Program-made: the position numbers and the translations under genes
Shown here: positions 26,036 to 36,737 of the stretch, one piece after another
Layout of the letters: every line of letters starts with the position of its first letter
Position numbering within the stretch: the first letter of the stretch is position 1
Source of the DNA: Pseudoxanthomonas koreensis
GTDB lineage: Bacteria; Pseudomonadota; Gammaproteobacteria; Xanthomonadales; Xanthomonadaceae
Assembly: GCF_010093225.1 (NCBI RefSeq)
Contig: NZ_PDWM01000005.1
Span: forward strand, 47,121-111,120
Direction of reading: 5' to 3'
DNA length: 64,000 bases
Notes under the pieces: generated by a model
Told to the model about the DNA's origin: nothing
Seen by the model: the letters and a program-made list of their open reading frames with translations, nothing else
Databases searched by the model: none

Positions 26036-27688
26036 ATGCGCCAAGGGATTGCCCGGTTCGATCGATGGGGGGTGGGCTTCGTGCTCGCCGCGCTTGCGTT
26101 CGCCGGCAGCGCCTGGGCCGGCGAGGTGGGGTCGGTCAGCCTGGAACAGGGCGCCACCGGCACCCGTGCCGAAGTCCGCCTGTCCGGCGCCGGCGAGTAC
26201 CGGACCCTGTTCCTGGCCGAGCCGCACCGCCTGGTGTTGGACCTGCCCGACTCGCATGCCGCACGCGGCCTGAAGCTGCCGGCGCCCGCCGGCGTGGTCG
26301 CGGCGGTGCGCACCGGCCAGCCGGTGCCCGGCACGCTGCGCATCGTCTTCGAACTGGCTGCCCCGGTGGCGGCGCTGCCGTTGCGCGTGCAGCCGTCGCG
26401 TGACGGTGCGCGCCTGCTGATCGAATGGCCGGGCGACGGTCCGGTCGCGGCGGTGGCCGCGACGGGTTCGCTGCCGGGCGCGAACGGTGCCGCGCCTGCG
26501 ACGACGCAAGCTGCGACCCATGCGGCGGCAACCCCGTCGCCGGCAGTGGCTGCGCCTGTTCCGTCTCCGCCCGCGTCCCTTGCCGTCGCGCCTGGTTCGC
26601 CACCGGCCACGCCCGCGCTGGATCCGCGCGCCGAAGCGGCACGCGCCACCGCCCTGCTCACCGCCCGGACCGCGCAGGCGGCGGCGCAGGGCACGGGCGC
26701 AGCGGCATCGCCGGCCTCCGTTTCGCCGCGGGAAATCCTCGAAGGCCGCAACCCGGCCGCCGCCGTGGTGGCCACCAGCACGCCGGGCCCGGCCACGGGC
26801 ATCGCGCAGGGCGTGCAGTCGTCGATCGCGACTCCGCCCGGCGCCGTGGCGACCGCCACCGCGCCGCCTGCCCCCGCGGTGGTGCCGACCCCGGCTCCGG
26901 TGCGTCCGGCGTTCTCCACCGCCGGCACGCGCACCCTGGTCGTGGCCATCGATGCCGGCCACGGCGGCCAGGACCCGGGCGCGATCGGCCCCACCGGCAA
27001 GCGCGAGAAGGACGTGACCCTGGCCATGGCCCGCGAGCTGGCCCGGCAGGTCAACGCCATTCCCGGCCTGAAGGCGTTCCTGGTCCGCGACTCGGACGTG
27101 TTCATCCCGCTGCCGATGCGCGCCCAGCGCGCGCGCGCGGCCAAGGCCGACATCTTCGTCTCGCTGCACGCCGACGCGGCCGAGAACCGCAGCGCGCGCG
27201 GCTCCTCGGTGTACGTGCTTTCGACCAAGGGCGCGTCCTCGCAGCGCGCGCGCTGGCTGGCCGACAAGGAGAACGCCGCGGACCTGGTCGGCGGCGTGCG
27301 CCTGCAGCAGACCGAGAACATCCTCGCCGGCGTGCTGCTGGACCTGGCCCAGAGCGGGCACATGCGCGCTTCCGAGGATGCGGCCAACCACGTGCTCGGC
27401 GGGCTCAAGCGCGTCGGCAACAACCACAAGCCGAACATCGAGCGCGCCAACTTCGCCGTGCTGCGCACCTCGGACATGCCGGCGATGCTGGTGGAGACGG
27501 CCTTCATCTCCAACGCCGAGGAAGAGAAGCGCCTGGTCGACCCGGCCTACCAGCGCAAGGTCGCCGGCGCGGTGGTCGATGGGATCAACACCTACTTCAC
27601 CCGGCAGCCGCCGCCGGGCACGCTGTTCGCCGCGCGCGCCGAGGCCGAGACCGTGGCCATGGCCGGCGGCGCCGGCGGCACGCCCTGA
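26036..27688 (+). CDS. amiC: N-acetylmuramoyl-L-alanine amidase with AMIN domain
   Basis: A 550-residue periplasmic hydrolase that splits septal peptidoglycan during cell separation. A signal peptide (cleavage near GSAWA, residue 25) precedes an AMIN domain (about 28-120). A long Ala/Pro linker covers about 130-290. The Amidase_3 domain begins near 301 with [17 protein letters not shown]; the other zinc and catalytic residues lie in [23 protein letters not shown] and [10 protein letters not shown]. The linker is longer than in E. coli AmiC. It could equally be called AmiB by position next to mutL. Confidence 0.9.
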   Translation: MRQGIARFDRWGVGFVLAALAFAGSAWAGEVGSVSLEQGATGTRAEVRLSGAGEYRTLFLAEPHRLVLDLPDSHAARGLKLPAPAGVVAAVRTGQPVPGTLRIVFELAAPVAALPLRVQPSRDGARLLIEWPGDGPVAAVAATGSLPGANGAAPATTQAATHAAATPSPAVAAPVPSPPASLAVAPGSPPATPALDPRAEAARATALLTARTAQAAAQGTGAAASPASVSPREILEGRNPAAAVVATSTPGPATGIAQGVQSSIATPPGAVATATAPPAPAVVPTPAPVRPAFSTAGTRTLVVAIDAGHGGQDPGAIGPTGKREKDVTLAMARELARQVNAIPGLKAFLVRDSDVFIPLPMRAQRARAAKADIFVSLHADAAENRSARGSSVYVLSTKGASSQRARWLADKENAADLVGGVRLQQTENILAGVLLDLAQSGHMRASEDAANHVLGGLKRVGNNHKPNIERANFAVLRTSDMPAMLVETAFISNAEEEKRLVDPAYQRKVAGAVVDGINTYFTRQPPPGTLFAARAEAETVAMAGGAGGTP

Positions 27689-27806
27689 TCCTGGCGTCGC
27701 CGGCGCGTTCGCGCGCCGGCGGAACCCCCGGCAGCGGCCCCTTTCACGCGTCCCCGCGGCTATCATGGCCACTGTCTTCCATGCCGGCGCCCGCCGCCGA
27801 GACGCC

Positions 27807-29642
27807 GTGCCGATCCGACCGCTTCCGGACACCCTGATCAACCAGATCGCCGCGGGCGAAGTCGTGGAACGCCCGGCTTCCGTGGTCAAGGAACTGGTCG
27901 AGAACGCGCTGGACGCCGGCGCGCGCCGGGTCGACATCGACCTGGAAGAGGGCGGCATCCGCCTGATCCGGATCCGCGACGATGGCGGCGGCATCGCGCC
28001 GGAGGAGCTGCCGCTGGCGGTGTCGCGGCATGCGACCAGCAAGATCGCCTCGCTCGACGACCTGGAAGCGGTGGCCACGCTGGGCTTCCGCGGCGAGGCG
28101 CTGCCTTCGATCGCCTCGGTCAGCCGTTTCCAGCTGTCCTCGCGCCGGCCCGGCGACGAGCACGGCGCGGCGCTGCAGGTCGATGGCGGCCGGGTCGGCG
28201 AGGTCGCGCCGAAGGCGCACGCGCCCGGCACCACGGTGGAAGTGCGCGACCTGTTCTTCAACGTACCGGCGCGGCGTAAGTTCCTGCGCGCCGAACGCAC
28301 CGAGCTGGGCCACATCGAGGAATGGCTGCGTTCGCTGGCCCTGGCGCGTCCGGACGTGGAGCTTCGGGTGAGCCACAACGGCAAGCCCTCGCGCCGTTAC
28401 CGGCCCGGCGACAGCGAGGCCGGCCTGCGCCTGGGCGAAACCCTGGGCGAGGAGTTCGCGCGCAACGCGCTGCGCGTGGACCACGCCGGCGCCGGCCTGC
28501 GCCTGCATGGCTGGATCGCGCAGCCGCACTATTCGCGCGCCAGCGCCGACCAGCAGTACCTGTACGTCAACGGCCGCGCGGTGCGCGACCGCAACATCGC
28601 CCACGGGGTGAAGCTGGCCTACCAGGACGTGCTGTTCCACGGCCGCCAGCCAGCCTACGTGCTGTTCCTGGAAATCGACCCGGCGCGGGTCGACGTCAAC
28701 GTGCACCCGGCCAAGCACGAGGTGCGCTTCCGCGATTCGCGCCTGGTCCACGATTTCGTCTACCGCACCCTGCAGGAAGCGCTGGCGCATACCCGTGCCG
28801 GCACCGACGTGGCTGCGGCAGGCACGCACGCCGGCATGGGCGCGATGGCGCCGCCGCAGGCAGGCTCCGGCGCGGGCGCGATGCCGGCATGGACGCCGCG
28901 CCCGCAGTCGCTGGGCCTGCGCATGGACGAGGCTGCCGGTGCCTACGCCGCGCTGTATGCGCAACCGCAGGCGATGTCCGCCGGCCAGGCTGGTACCGCA
29001 CCGGCCTTCGGCGCGCTGCCGCGCCAGGACGTCCCGCTGCCCGCCAGTGACGGCGACGTGCCGCCGCTGGGTTTCGCCATCGCCCAGCTGCACGGCATCT
29101 ACGTGCTGGCCGAGAACGCCGAAGGCCTGGTGGTGGTGGACATGCACGCCGCCCACGAACGCATCGGCTACGAGAAGTTGAAGAACGCCCACGACGGCAT
29201 CGGCCTGCGCGCGCAGCCGCTGCTGGTGCCGCTGGCGCTGGCGGTGGGCGAGCGTGACGCCGACGTTGCCGAGCAGGAAGCGCAGACCCTGGCCGAACTC
29301 GGCTTCGACGTGACCCGCAGCGGCCCGCAGACGCTGGCCGTGCGCAGCGTGCCGGCGCTGCTGGCGCACGCCGAACCCGAAGGCCTGCTGCGCGACGTGC
29401 TGGCCGACCTGCGCGAGCACGGCGCCAGCCGCCGCGTCGCCGCCGCGCGCGACGAGCTGCTGTCGACCATGGCCTGCCACGGCGCGGTGCGCGCGAACCG
29501 GCGGCTGACGCTGCCGGAAATGAACGCGCTGCTGCGCGACATGGAAGCCACCGAACGTTCGGGGCAATGCAACCACGGGCGCCCGACCTGGGCGCGTTTC
29601 AGTCTGGGGGAGATCGATCGATGGTTCCTGCGGGGAAGATGA
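27807..29642 (+). CDS. mutL: DNA mismatch repair protein MutL
   Basis: A 611-residue GHKL ATPase. Motifs seen are [20 protein letters not shown], the ATP-lid segment [13 protein letters not shown] and [12 protein letters not shown] Gly/Ala/Pro-rich linker (about residues 335-420) leads to the dimerisation domain. Near its end are [15 protein letters not shown] and [13 protein letters not shown]. The DQHA(x)2E(x)4E endonuclease motif is replaced by [13 protein letters not shown]; the QCNHGRP zinc-type motif is present, so nuclease activity cannot be judged from sequence alone. The GTG start matches Xanthomonas starts. The stop overlaps the next ATG. Confidence 0.93.
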   Translation: MPIRPLPDTLINQIAAGEVVERPASVVKELVENALDAGARRVDIDLEEGGIRLIRIRDDGGGIAPEELPLAVSRHATSKIASLDDLEAVATLGFRGEALPSIASVSRFQLSSRRPGDEHGAALQVDGGRVGEVAPKAHAPGTTVEVRDLFFNVPARRKFLRAERTELGHIEEWLRSLALARPDVELRVSHNGKPSRRYRPGDSEAGLRLGETLGEEFARNALRVDHAGAGLRLHGWIAQPHYSRASADQQYLYVNGRAVRDRNIAHGVKLAYQDVLFHGRQPAYVLFLEIDPARVDVNVHPAKHEVRFRDSRLVHDFVYRTLQEALAHTRAGTDVAAAGTHAGMGAMAPPQAGSGAGAMPAWTPRPQSLGLRMDEAAGAYAALYAQPQAMSAGQAGTAPAFGALPRQDVPLPASDGDVPPLGFAIAQLHGIYVLAENAEGLVVVDMHAAHERIGYEKLKNAHDGIGLRAQPLLVPLALAVGERDADVAEQEAQTLAELGFDVTRSGPQTLAVRSVPALLAHAEPEGLLRDVLADLREHGASRRVAAARDELLSTMACHGAVRANRRLTLPEMNALLRDMEATERSGQCNHGRPTWARFSLGEIDRWFLRGR

Positions 29643-30595
29643 GATTCGCCGGCGTCGCCATGGGGATGGCGCTGCTGGGCGTGGCGTCGTTGCTGGCCGG
29701 CTGCGGCAAGGACGGCAGCGATGCGCAGGACGCGGGCAAGGCCAGGGTCGACCCGGCGTTCGTGGCCGAACAGCAGGCCTGGCGCGTGCGGCGCGTGGAA
29801 GACCTGCTGCGCGCCGACGGCTGGACCAGCCTGGTCGGGCTGCACTGGCTGGAGCTCAAGGCGCATTACGTGGGCAGCGGCGAGCGCATCGGCAATGGCG
29901 TGCGCTTTGCCTTCGGCCCGGAGAAGATGGGCATGATCTCGCGCGACGCGGCCGGTCACTGGTGGCTCACTCCGGAAAGCGGGGTCGCGCTCAGCTACAA
30001 CGGCGAGCCGCTGAAGGGCCGGGTGGCACTGCACAGCGACCAGGATCCGGAGCCGAGCGTGATCGGTTTCGACGAGGGCAAGGGCCAGCTCACCCTGCTG
30101 CGCCGCGGCGACCGCAGCGCGCTGCGGGTCAAGCATGCCGATGCGCCGACCCGGTTGCAGTTCGCCGGCGTGCAGTACTGGCCGACCGATCCGGCGTGGC
30201 GGGTCACCGGGCGCTTCATCGCCCATCCGGCCGGCAAGACCCTGCCGATCGGCGACATCGTCGGCACCCAGAGCGATTCGCCCAACTCCGGCGTGGTCGA
30301 GTTCGAGAAGGACGGCCGCAGCTTCCGCCTGGAAGCGCTGGGCGAACCGGGCCGCGACCTGTTCTTCGTCTTCGCCGACCGCACCAGCGGCCACGGCAGC
30401 TACCCGGCCGGCCGCTTCCTCGAAGCGTCGTGGCCGGGCGAGGACGGCAAGGTCGTGCTCGACTTCAACCAGGCCTACAACCCGCCGTGCGCGTTCACCC
30501 TGTTCGCGACCTGCCCGTTGCCGCCGCCGGAGAACCGCATCGACCTGGCGGTGGATGCCGGCGAGAAGAACTACGTTTCGCCGGTGAAGCACTGA
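29639..30595 (+). CDS. DUF1684 lipoprotein
   Basis: A 318-residue protein with a lipoprotein signal (GVASLLAGC, cysteine near residue 22). The body matches DUF1684: [15 protein letters not shown] near residue 62, a central [14 protein letters not shown] and the strongly conserved [25 protein letters not shown] at the end. The biochemical role of the family is not known. The ATG overlaps the mutL TGA (ATGA). In many genomes miaA-hfq follow mutL; here this gene replaces them. Confidence 0.8.
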   Translation: MRFAGVAMGMALLGVASLLAGCGKDGSDAQDAGKARVDPAFVAEQQAWRVRRVEDLLRADGWTSLVGLHWLELKAHYVGSGERIGNGVRFAFGPEKMGMISRDAAGHWWLTPESGVALSYNGEPLKGRVALHSDQDPEPSVIGFDEGKGQLTLLRRGDRSALRVKHADAPTRLQFAGVQYWPTDPAWRVTGRFIAHPAGKTLPIGDIVGTQSDSPNSGVVEFEKDGRSFRLEALGEPGRDLFFVFADRTSGHGSYPAGRFLEASWPGEDGKVVLDFNQAYNPPCAFTLFATCPLPPPENRIDLAVDAGEKNYVSPVKH

Positions 30596-30663
30596 AGCCG
30601 GCGCAGTCGGTCCGCGCACGCCCGGGGCTCGCCCCCGGGATTCCACTCCGAAGGAAAATCCCG

Positions 30664-31572
30664 ATGTCGCGTCCGTTCCCCCTGCTTGCCGCCGCGCTGC
30701 TCGCCATTGCCGCCGTGGTGTCTGCGGCCGCGCACGCCGCGCCGCCGGTGCCGCTGCTGTGGAAGGTCTCCGACGCGGACAATTCGGTCTACCTGCTCGG
30801 CTCGTTCCACCTGCTGGGCAAGGACGACTATCCGCTGTCGAAGGACGTCGAGGCCGCCTTCGCCGATGCCGAGGCGCTGATGTTCGAACTGGCGCCGGAG
30901 GAGGCCAATTCGCCGGCGCTGCTGGCGCAGATGATGCAGGCCGCGCAGCGTACCCGCCCCGGCAGCCTGCAGCAGGACCTCGGTCCGGCGCTGTGGACCG
31001 AGCTGGATGCGTATGCCACCCGCAATGGCCTGCCGCTGGCGCAGCTGGCGACGGTGGAGCCCTGGTTCGTCGGCCTCACCGTCGGCCTGCTCGAAATGGG
31101 CAAGCAGGGGCTGGACCCGGCGCTGGGCCTGGACCGGCACTTCATGGACGCCGCCGGCCGCGCCGGCAAGCCCGCGGCCGGGCTGGAGCGGGCCAGCGAA
31201 CAGATCGGCGTGCTCGCCGGGATGAGCCTGGACGAGCAGCGGCAGATGCTGGCCGAAGCGCTGGAAGAGGCGCGCGAAGGCCCGTCGAAGACGCGCGAGC
31301 TGCACGCGGCCTGGCGTGCCGGCGACGTCGCCCGGCTGCGCGACGGGATGGCCGCGGAGATGAAGCGCGAGTACCCGGCGCTGTACCGGCGCATCAACGT
31401 CGAGCGCAACAAGGCCTGGCTGCCCAGGCTCGAGGCGCGGCTGGCGGACAAGGACGACGACACCCTGGTCGTGGTCGGCGCCCTGCACCTGCTCGGCGAG
31501 GACGGCGTGGTCGAGCAGCTGCGCAAGAAGGGCTACCGCGTCGAGCGCATCTGCTCCGCCTGCACCCCCTGA
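30664..31572 (+). CDS. TraB/GumN family protein
   Basis: A 302-residue exported protein (signal peptide ending near SAAAHA, residue 25). Family motifs are VYLLGSFHLLGKDDYPLS near residue 40, ATVEPWFVGLTVGLLEMG near 135, LDRHFMDAAG and VVVGALHLLGEDGVVEQL near 265. The paired GSFH/GALH histidines and Glu residues suggest a metal-dependent hydrolase fold (TIKI-like), inferred from family knowledge. GAAGGAAAA precedes the ATG. Not part of a gum exopolysaccharide operon here. Confidence 0.8.
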   Translation: MSRPFPLLAAALLAIAAVVSAAAHAAPPVPLLWKVSDADNSVYLLGSFHLLGKDDYPLSKDVEAAFADAEALMFELAPEEANSPALLAQMMQAAQRTRPGSLQQDLGPALWTELDAYATRNGLPLAQLATVEPWFVGLTVGLLEMGKQGLDPALGLDRHFMDAAGRAGKPAAGLERASEQIGVLAGMSLDEQRQMLAEALEEAREGPSKTRELHAAWRAGDVARLRDGMAAEMKREYPALYRRINVERNKAWLPRLEARLADKDDDTLVVVGALHLLGEDGVVEQLRKKGYRVERICSACTP

Positions 31573-31583
31573 CCCGCGCCTCC

Positions 31584-31718
31584 TGTAGGAGCCCACTTCA
31601 GGGGGCGACCCGGATGCGCCAGGATGCAGCCGCGTTCAACGCGCCCGGTCCGGAGGCGTCGCGTTGAACGCGGTGTCTTCCAGCGGGATCGGGTCGCCCC
31701 CTGAAGTGGGCTCCTACA
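31584..31718. repeat. GTAG-type REP pair (BIME), copy 6
   Basis: 135 bp between convergent genes. The inner inverted repeat GCGTTCAACGCG / CGCGTTGAACGCGG is intact. The right GTAG supplies the TAG stop of the ferredoxin gene on the minus strand (31716-31714). Confidence 0.92.
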
Positions 31719-32145
31719 GGTGCGTCGGCGCGGGCTCCATCACGATGCAGTCCACCGGGCAGGCGGGGACGCACAGTTCGCAGCCGGTGCACAGCGGGTC
31801 GATGACCACGTGCATCAGCTTGCTGGCGCCGACGATGGCGTCCACCGGGCAGGCCTGGATGCATTTGGTGCAGCCGATGCAGTCGGCCTCCACCACCACG
31901 GCGACCAGCGCCGGCTTGTGGCTGCCGCGGCTGCGGTCGTAGGGCAGCGGCGCCACCTGCAGCAGCCGCGCCAGCGCCAGTGCGCCCTCGTCGCCGCCCG
32001 GCGGGCAGTGGTCAGTCTTGGCCTCGCCGCGCGCCATCGCCTCGGCGTAAGGGCGGCAGCCGGCATAACCGCACTGGCCGCACTGGGTCTGCGGCAGCAG
32101 GCGGTCGAGGCGTTCGACCAGGTCGGCGGAGAGTGTGTCGGGCAT
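31714..32145 (-). CDS. RnfB-type ferredoxin
   Basis: A 143-residue iron-sulfur protein. It has an RnfB-like Fes domain with [18 protein letters not shown] near residue 20 and two 4Fe-4S motifs, [16 protein letters not shown] and [16 protein letters not shown]. It lacks the N-terminal membrane helix of true RnfB, and no other rnf genes are nearby, so it is probably a soluble electron carrier. The ATG at 32145 starts [13 protein letters not shown]. It follows metG by 38 bases on the same strand. The last codons CTG TAG lie in a REP pair. Confidence 0.85.
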   Translation of the reverse strand: MPDTLSADLVERLDRLLPQTQCGQCGYAGCRPYAEAMARGEAKTDHCPPGGDEGALALARLLQVAPLPYDRSRGSHKPALVAVVVEADCIGCTKCIQACPVDAIVGASKLMHVVIDPLCTGCELCVPACPVDCIVMEPAPTHL

Positions 32146-32183
32146 GGTGGCAGGTGCGCGCGGCCCGCCATTATCGCCAGCCG

Positions 32184-34349
32184 TCAACGGACCGGCATGC
32201 CCGGCTGCGCGCTGCTGTCGGCGTCCAAGAGCGCCAGCGCGCCGCCGTCGAAACCGGCGGAGAGGATCATCCCTTCGCTCACGCCGAAGCGCATCTTGCG
32301 CGGGGCGAGGTTGGCGATGAAGACGACGCTGCGGCCGAGCAGCTTCTCCGGTTCGCCGTAGCTGGCGCGGATGCCGGAGAAGATCTGGCGCTGGCCGAGT
32401 TCACCGGCGTCGAGCAGGAAGCGCAGCAGCTTGTCGGAGCCGTCAACGAAGCCGCACTCGAGCACCTTGCCGATGCGCAGGTCCAGCTTCGAGAAGTCCT
32501 CGATGCCGATGTGCGGCGAGGCCGCGGCGGTGGCCTGTGCGGTCGCGGTGCCCGTCGTGGGTGCCGCCTTGTCCCCGGCCGGCGTACCGGCGTCGGCCTT
32601 CTTGGCTTCGGCCGGCTTCGTGGCGGCCGGCGCGGCGGCGAGGGTGTCCTTGGAGGCTTCGGTCATGGCGTCGATGAGCTTGGGGTCGATGCGGGTGAAC
32701 AGTGGCGAGTAGCCCGCGGGCAGGGTGCGGCCGTCGAGGTCGATGCGGCGGTCCAACTGCAGCGCCACGCCCAGCCAGGCCTCGGCCCTGGCCACCGTGG
32801 CCGGCACGATCGGCTTGAGCACGCCGGCGATGTCGGCGAAGGCCTGCAGCGCGGTACTTAGCACGATGTGCAGTTCCTCGCGCCGCGCCGGGTCCTTGGC
32901 CAGCGCCCACGGCGCGGTGCGGGCGATGTATTCGTTGACCTGGTCGGCGGCGGCCATGGCGTTGCGTGCGACCGCGGCGAAGTTGTCCTCGGCGTACAGC
33001 GCCGCGGCCAGTTCGTGCGTGTGTGCAGCGACGCTGCCCAGCAGCGCGACCCGCTCGCGCCAGGCGTCGCCCAGGGCTTCGGCATCGGCGGCGAGCGCCG
33101 GCGGCGTCCACAGCACGTTGCCGAAATGCGTCTCCAGCAGCTTCGCGCAGCGGCTGGCGATGTTGACGAACTTGCCGACCAGGTCGCTGTTCACCCGGGC
33201 GACGAAGTCGGACAGGTTCAGGTCCAGGTCGTCCACGCCGCCGGAGGACTTGCAGGCGAAGTAGTAGCGCAGCGCATCCGGTTCCAGGCCCACGTCCAGG
33301 TAGGTGCGGGCCATGATGAAGGTGCCGCGCGACTTGGACATCTTGGCGCCGTCCACGGTCAGGTAGCCGTTGACGTGCAGGCGGTCGGGCTTGCGCAGGC
33401 CGTTGCCTTCCAGCACCGCCGGCCAGAACAGGCCGTGGAAGTTGACGATGTCCTTGCCGATGAAGTGGTGCAGCTCGGCGTGGTCGCCCGGCTTGAGCAG
33501 GGCCTCCATCGCGGCTTCGTCGAAACCGGCCTTTTCGCCGCTGCGGGCCAGCGCCAGCAGGCTGGAGAAGTAGCCGATCGGCGCGTCCAGCCAGACGTAG
33601 AAATACTTGCCCGGGTGTCCGGGGATCTCGAAGCCGAAGTAGGGCGCGTCGCGGGAAATGTCCCAGTCGCGCAGGCCGCCTTCGCCGTCGATCCACTCCG
33701 CCAGCTTGGCCTTGACTCCCGGCAGGGCCACGTCGCCGGCCAGCCACTGGCGCAGCACGTCCGAATACTGGCCGAGCTTGAAGAAGAAATGCTCGGAAGC
33801 ACGCAGCTCGGGCGTCGCCCCGGACACCGCCGAGCGCGGGTCGATCAGGTCGGTCGGGCCGTAGGTTGCGCCGCAGACCTCGCAGTTGTCGCCGTACTGG
33901 TCCGGCGACTTGCACTTGGGGCAGGTGCCCTTGACGTAGCGGTCGGGCAGGAACATCGCCCTGGCCGGGTCGTAGAGCTGCTCGATCGAGCGGCGCTCGA
34001 TGCTGCCGCGCGCGTCCAGCGCCGCGTAGAAGCGTTCGGTGAGGGCGCGGTTCTCGTCCGAATGGGTCGAGTGGTACCAGTCGAAGTCGACGCCGAAGTC
34101 CTGGAAGTCGCGTTCGTGGCTGGCCTGGGTCGCGGCGATGAAGGCCTCCGGGGAGACCCTGGCCTTCTCCGCGGCAAGCATGATCGGGGTGCCGTGGGTG
34201 TCGTCGGCGCAGACGTAGTGCACGGTGTCGCCGCGCATGCGCCGCGCCCGCACCCAGATGTCGGCCTGGATGTAGCCGACCAGGTGGCCCAGGTGCAGCG
34301 GGCCGTTGGCGTAGGGCAGGGCGTTGGTGACGAGCGCGGAGCGGGACAT
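32184..34349 (-). CDS. metG: Methionyl-tRNA synthetase
   Basis: A 721-residue class I aminoacyl-tRNA synthetase. [21 protein letters not shown] holds the HIGH-type motif (HLGH), and KMSKSRGTF near residue 335 is the KMSKS loop. Zinc-binding cysteines are in [20 protein letters not shown]. After the anticodon domain comes a 60-residue Ala/Lys-rich linker, then a C-terminal Trbp111-type tRNA-binding domain ([18 protein letters not shown] onward), typical of the long dimeric form. In Pseudomonas metG lies beside mrp and dcd; here about 5.7 kb of other genes separates them. Confidence 0.97.
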   Translation of the reverse strand: MSRSALVTNALPYANGPLHLGHLVGYIQADIWVRARRMRGDTVHYVCADDTHGTPIMLAAEKARVSPEAFIAATQASHERDFQDFGVDFDWYHSTHSDENRALTERFYAALDARGSIERRSIEQLYDPARAMFLPDRYVKGTCPKCKSPDQYGDNCEVCGATYGPTDLIDPRSAVSGATPELRASEHFFFKLGQYSDVLRQWLAGDVALPGVKAKLAEWIDGEGGLRDWDISRDAPYFGFEIPGHPGKYFYVWLDAPIGYFSSLLALARSGEKAGFDEAAMEALLKPGDHAELHHFIGKDIVNFHGLFWPAVLEGNGLRKPDRLHVNGYLTVDGAKMSKSRGTFIMARTYLDVGLEPDALRYYFACKSSGGVDDLDLNLSDFVARVNSDLVGKFVNIASRCAKLLETHFGNVLWTPPALAADAEALGDAWRERVALLGSVAAHTHELAAALYAEDNFAAVARNAMAAADQVNEYIARTAPWALAKDPARREELHIVLSTALQAFADIAGVLKPIVPATVARAEAWLGVALQLDRRIDLDGRTLPAGYSPLFTRIDPKLIDAMTEASKDTLAAAPAATKPAEAKKADAGTPAGDKAAPTTGTATAQATAAASPHIGIEDFSKLDLRIGKVLECGFVDGSDKLLRFLLDAGELGQRQIFSGIRASYGEPEKLLGRSVVFIANLAPRKMRFGVSEGMILSAGFDGGALALLDADSSAQPGMPVR

Positions 34350-34390
34350 GGGCGGCGTGCGGCTGGGGGGCGGGGATTATCGCATGGGCC

Positions 34391-34421
34391 AAAAGCAGCG
34401 ACCCGGCCAGGGCCGGGTCGC
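34391..34421 (-). terminator. Intrinsic terminator after the DUF2147 gene
   Basis: GCGACCCGGCC and GGCCGGGTCGC (34398-34421) form an 11-base inverted repeat around two bases. On the minus strand it is followed by TGCTTTT. It ends transcription coming from the DUF2147 gene before metG. Confidence 0.7.
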
Positions 34422-34444
34422 GGGGTACGGCGGGCGTGGGGCGG

Positions 34445-34897
34445 TTACTGCCGCAACCAGGTCTGCGACTTGCAGAGGAAGGCGATGCAGCCGGACACCT
34501 CCAGCTTCTTGCCGCCCTCGACCAGCTCCATCTTCGACTTGTAGACCTTGCCCTCGTCCGGCTTGAGGATGGTGCCGCCGGAATACTCGCCACCGCCGTC
34601 AGCCTTCATCCCGCGGATGATCTCCATGCCGGTGATCGGCTTGCCCTTGCGGTCGTCCTTGCACTTGTCGCAGAGCGGGTTGGGCTTGCTCGGATTCAGC
34701 AGCTCGACGATGTGGCCGCTGATGACGCCGTTGGGCGCCTGGGTGATCTCGACGATGGACTTGGGCTTGCCGGTGTCGCTGTCGATGGTCTTCCAGCGGC
34801 CGACGACCGAGTCGGCCGCGCTGGCCTGGGGCGAGGTCAGCGCCAGCGGCAGGGCGAGCAACGAGCAAAGCATGGTGTGGCGTAGGCAGTCGCGCAT
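34445..34897 (-). CDS. DUF2147 exported protein
   Basis: A 150-residue protein with a signal peptide (cleavage near QASA, residue 27) and a DUF2147 domain: VGRWKTIDSDTGKPKSIVEI near the start, then NPLCDKCKDDRKGKPITGMEII and a C-terminal SGCIAFLCKSQTW. Two cysteine pairs suggest disulfides in the periplasm. GGAGAG lies 5 bases before the ATG. Function is unknown. Confidence 0.82.
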   Translation of the reverse strand: MRDCLRHTMLCSLLALPLALTSPQASAADSVVGRWKTIDSDTGKPKSIVEITQAPNGVISGHIVELLNPSKPNPLCDKCKDDRKGKPITGMEIIRGMKADGGGEYSGGTILKPDEGKVYKSKMELVEGGKKLEVSGCIAFLCKSQTWLRQ

Positions 34898-35033
34898 TGC
34901 GGTCTCTCCGGACTTTCGGGTCGAAGCGGCGGGGTGTCCGTCTTTATACCGGCATCCGCAGGCGTACGGAAGCAGTGCCGCCGCACGACGATGGGCGGAG
35001 TTCATGCGTTTCAGCATCGCCGGTCGCCCGTTC

Positions 35034-35039
35034 CATAAT
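35034..35039 (+). promoter_or_regulatory. CATAAT -10 box of the sulfotransferase gene, leaderless
   Basis: CATAAT ends 6 bases before the ATG at 35046, with no Shine-Dalgarno between. An upstream in-frame ATG at 35004 would put this box inside the coding region, so the promoter, if real, supports the 35046 start. Confidence 0.4.
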
Positions 35040-35045
35040 AAGCCG

Positions 35046-36620
35046 ATGACTGATCCTTCCCGTATCTATGCCCAGGCCGTCGATGCCCTCAACCAGGGGC
35101 GCTGGCAGCAGGCGCTGGCATTGGCAGATTCGCTGCTTTCCGTCGCCGCGGGGCACGCGGGGGTGCATTTCGTCGCCGGCGTGGCCGCCTTGCAGATGGG
35201 CGCGATGCCTCGTGCGCTCGGCCACCTGGAGACGGCGGTGCGCCTGAATCCGTCGCGCCCGGACTACGCGGCGCAATGGGCGCGGGCGCTGTCCTCGGCG
35301 GCGATGGCGCGCGAAGCGCTGGAAGTCGCCCGGCGCGCGCTGGCCCAGGATCCGAAGGATCCGATGACGCTGGACACCTTGGGCGTCGTGTTCACCCTGG
35401 TCAATGCCCACGAAGAAGCGGCCAGGGCCTTCCGGGACGTGGTGGCCCTGCGGCCGGAGATAGCCAGCTATCGCTTCAACCTGGGGACATCGCTGAGCAT
35501 CCTCGGCGACATGGATGGGGCCGAACGCGAGCACGAAGCCTGTCTCGCGCGGGATCCACGGTACTGGAAGGCGCACCTGGCGCTGGCCCAACTGCGTCGA
35601 CAGAACGGGCAGTCGAACCACGTCGAGCGCCTGTCGCAGCTTCTGGAACAGGCGCGCGGCGATCGCAACGGGCGCATGTACCTGCACCTGGCGTTGGCCA
35701 AGGAACTGGAGGACCTGGGTCGCGAACCGGAGTCGTTCGAGCACCTCCGCCTTGGCAAGCAGGCGGGTGGGGAAGGGCGTAGCTACGACTTCGAGCGCGA
35801 TCGCGCGATGTTCGACGCGATCATCGGCGCATTCCCCGACGTGATCGACGTCTCGCACGGCCACGACAGCGCGGAGCCGATCTTCGTGATCGGCATGCCG
35901 CGGTCGGGGACCACGCTCGTCGAACGGATCCTCAGCAGTCATCTGCACGTCCACTCGGCCGGTGAGCTGCCGAACTTCGGGTTCTTGCTGAAGCGGATGT
36001 CCGGCAGCCGGACGCCGGCCCTGCTGGACGCGGATACCCTGCGGGGCGCGGCTTCCATCGCGCCGGCGGACCTGGGGCGGGCCTATGTCGAAAGCACGCG
36101 GCCCGGGACCGGGCAGTCGCCGCGCTTCATCGACAAGCTGCCCCACAATTTCCTCTATGCCGGTCATATCGCCCGCGCGCTGCCGAACGCGCGCATCGTC
36201 TGCCTGCGCCGCGACCCCGTCGATACGGTCCTGAGCAACTTCCGTCAGCTGTTCTCGCAGGGCTCGCAGCAATATGATTATTCATTCGACCTGCTCGACA
36301 GCGGGCGCTATTACCTGCAGTTCGAGCGGCTGATGGCGCACTGGCGCCAGGTGCTGCCCAACCGGATCCTGGAAATCGGCTACGAGGAGATCGTCGACGA
36401 TCAGGAATCATGCACGCGCCGCCTGTTGGCCTTCTGCGGCCTGCCCTGGGACGACGCATGCCTGGCCTTCGAGCGGAACGCGGCACCCGTCGCCACCGCC
36501 AGCCTGGCGCAGGTACGTTCGCCGCTCTACCGGACATCGATGCTGCGCTGGAAGCGCTACGAGGCGCAGCTCGCCGAACTGTTGTCGCTGTTGCGTGAAG
36601 GCGGCATCGCGGTCGATTGA
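35046..36620 (+). CDS. TPR-repeat sulfotransferase
   Basis: A 524-residue two-part protein. Residues about 1-215 form tetratricopeptide repeats (for example ALGHLETAVRLNPSRPDYA and AARAFRDVVALRPEIASYR). The C-terminal part is a PAPS-dependent sulfotransferase: the 5'-phosphosulfate loop FVIGMPRSGTTLVERILSSH near residue 280 and the 3'-phosphate motif CLRRDPVDTVLSN near 387. No signal peptide is seen. It is convergent with a TonB-dependent receptor; such pairs recur in Xanthomonadaceae and Caulobacter-like bacteria, but the sulfated substrate is unknown. The receptor or a secreted peptide are candidates (speculation). Confidence 0.87.
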   Translation: MTDPSRIYAQAVDALNQGRWQQALALADSLLSVAAGHAGVHFVAGVAALQMGAMPRALGHLETAVRLNPSRPDYAAQWARALSSAAMAREALEVARRALAQDPKDPMTLDTLGVVFTLVNAHEEAARAFRDVVALRPEIASYRFNLGTSLSILGDMDGAEREHEACLARDPRYWKAHLALAQLRRQNGQSNHVERLSQLLEQARGDRNGRMYLHLALAKELEDLGREPESFEHLRLGKQAGGEGRSYDFERDRAMFDAIIGAFPDVIDVSHGHDSAEPIFVIGMPRSGTTLVERILSSHLHVHSAGELPNFGFLLKRMSGSRTPALLDADTLRGAASIAPADLGRAYVESTRPGTGQSPRFIDKLPHNFLYAGHIARALPNARIVCLRRDPVDTVLSNFRQLFSQGSQQYDYSFDLLDSGRYYLQFERLMAHWRQVLPNRILEIGYEEIVDDQESCTRRLLAFCGLPWDDACLAFERNAAPVATASLAQVRSPLYRTSMLRWKRYEAQLAELLSLLREGGIAVD

Positions 36621-36677
36621 GCGCGTCCGGCCGGTTCCGCACGGCAGTGCCGGTCGATTCGACCGGGGACGAAAGAA

Positions 36678-36703
36678 AGGGGCCCCGCCGAAGCGGGGCC
36701 CCT
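36678..36703 (-). terminator. Intrinsic terminator of the TonB-dependent receptor gene
   Basis: AGGGGCCCCGC and GCGGGGCCCCT pair perfectly over 11 bases around a CGAA loop. On the minus strand the hairpin is followed by TTCTTTC, fitting termination of the receptor transcript; it may also stop the convergent sulfotransferase. Confidence 0.75.
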
Positions 36704-36737
36704 GGAGTTGCTCGGGCCGGTTCGCGGGCCCTTGCAG

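Noticed and set aside
31714..32145. Full rnf electron-transport operon
   Set aside because: Only an RnfB-like ferredoxin without membrane anchor is present; no rnfA, C, D, G or E in the window.
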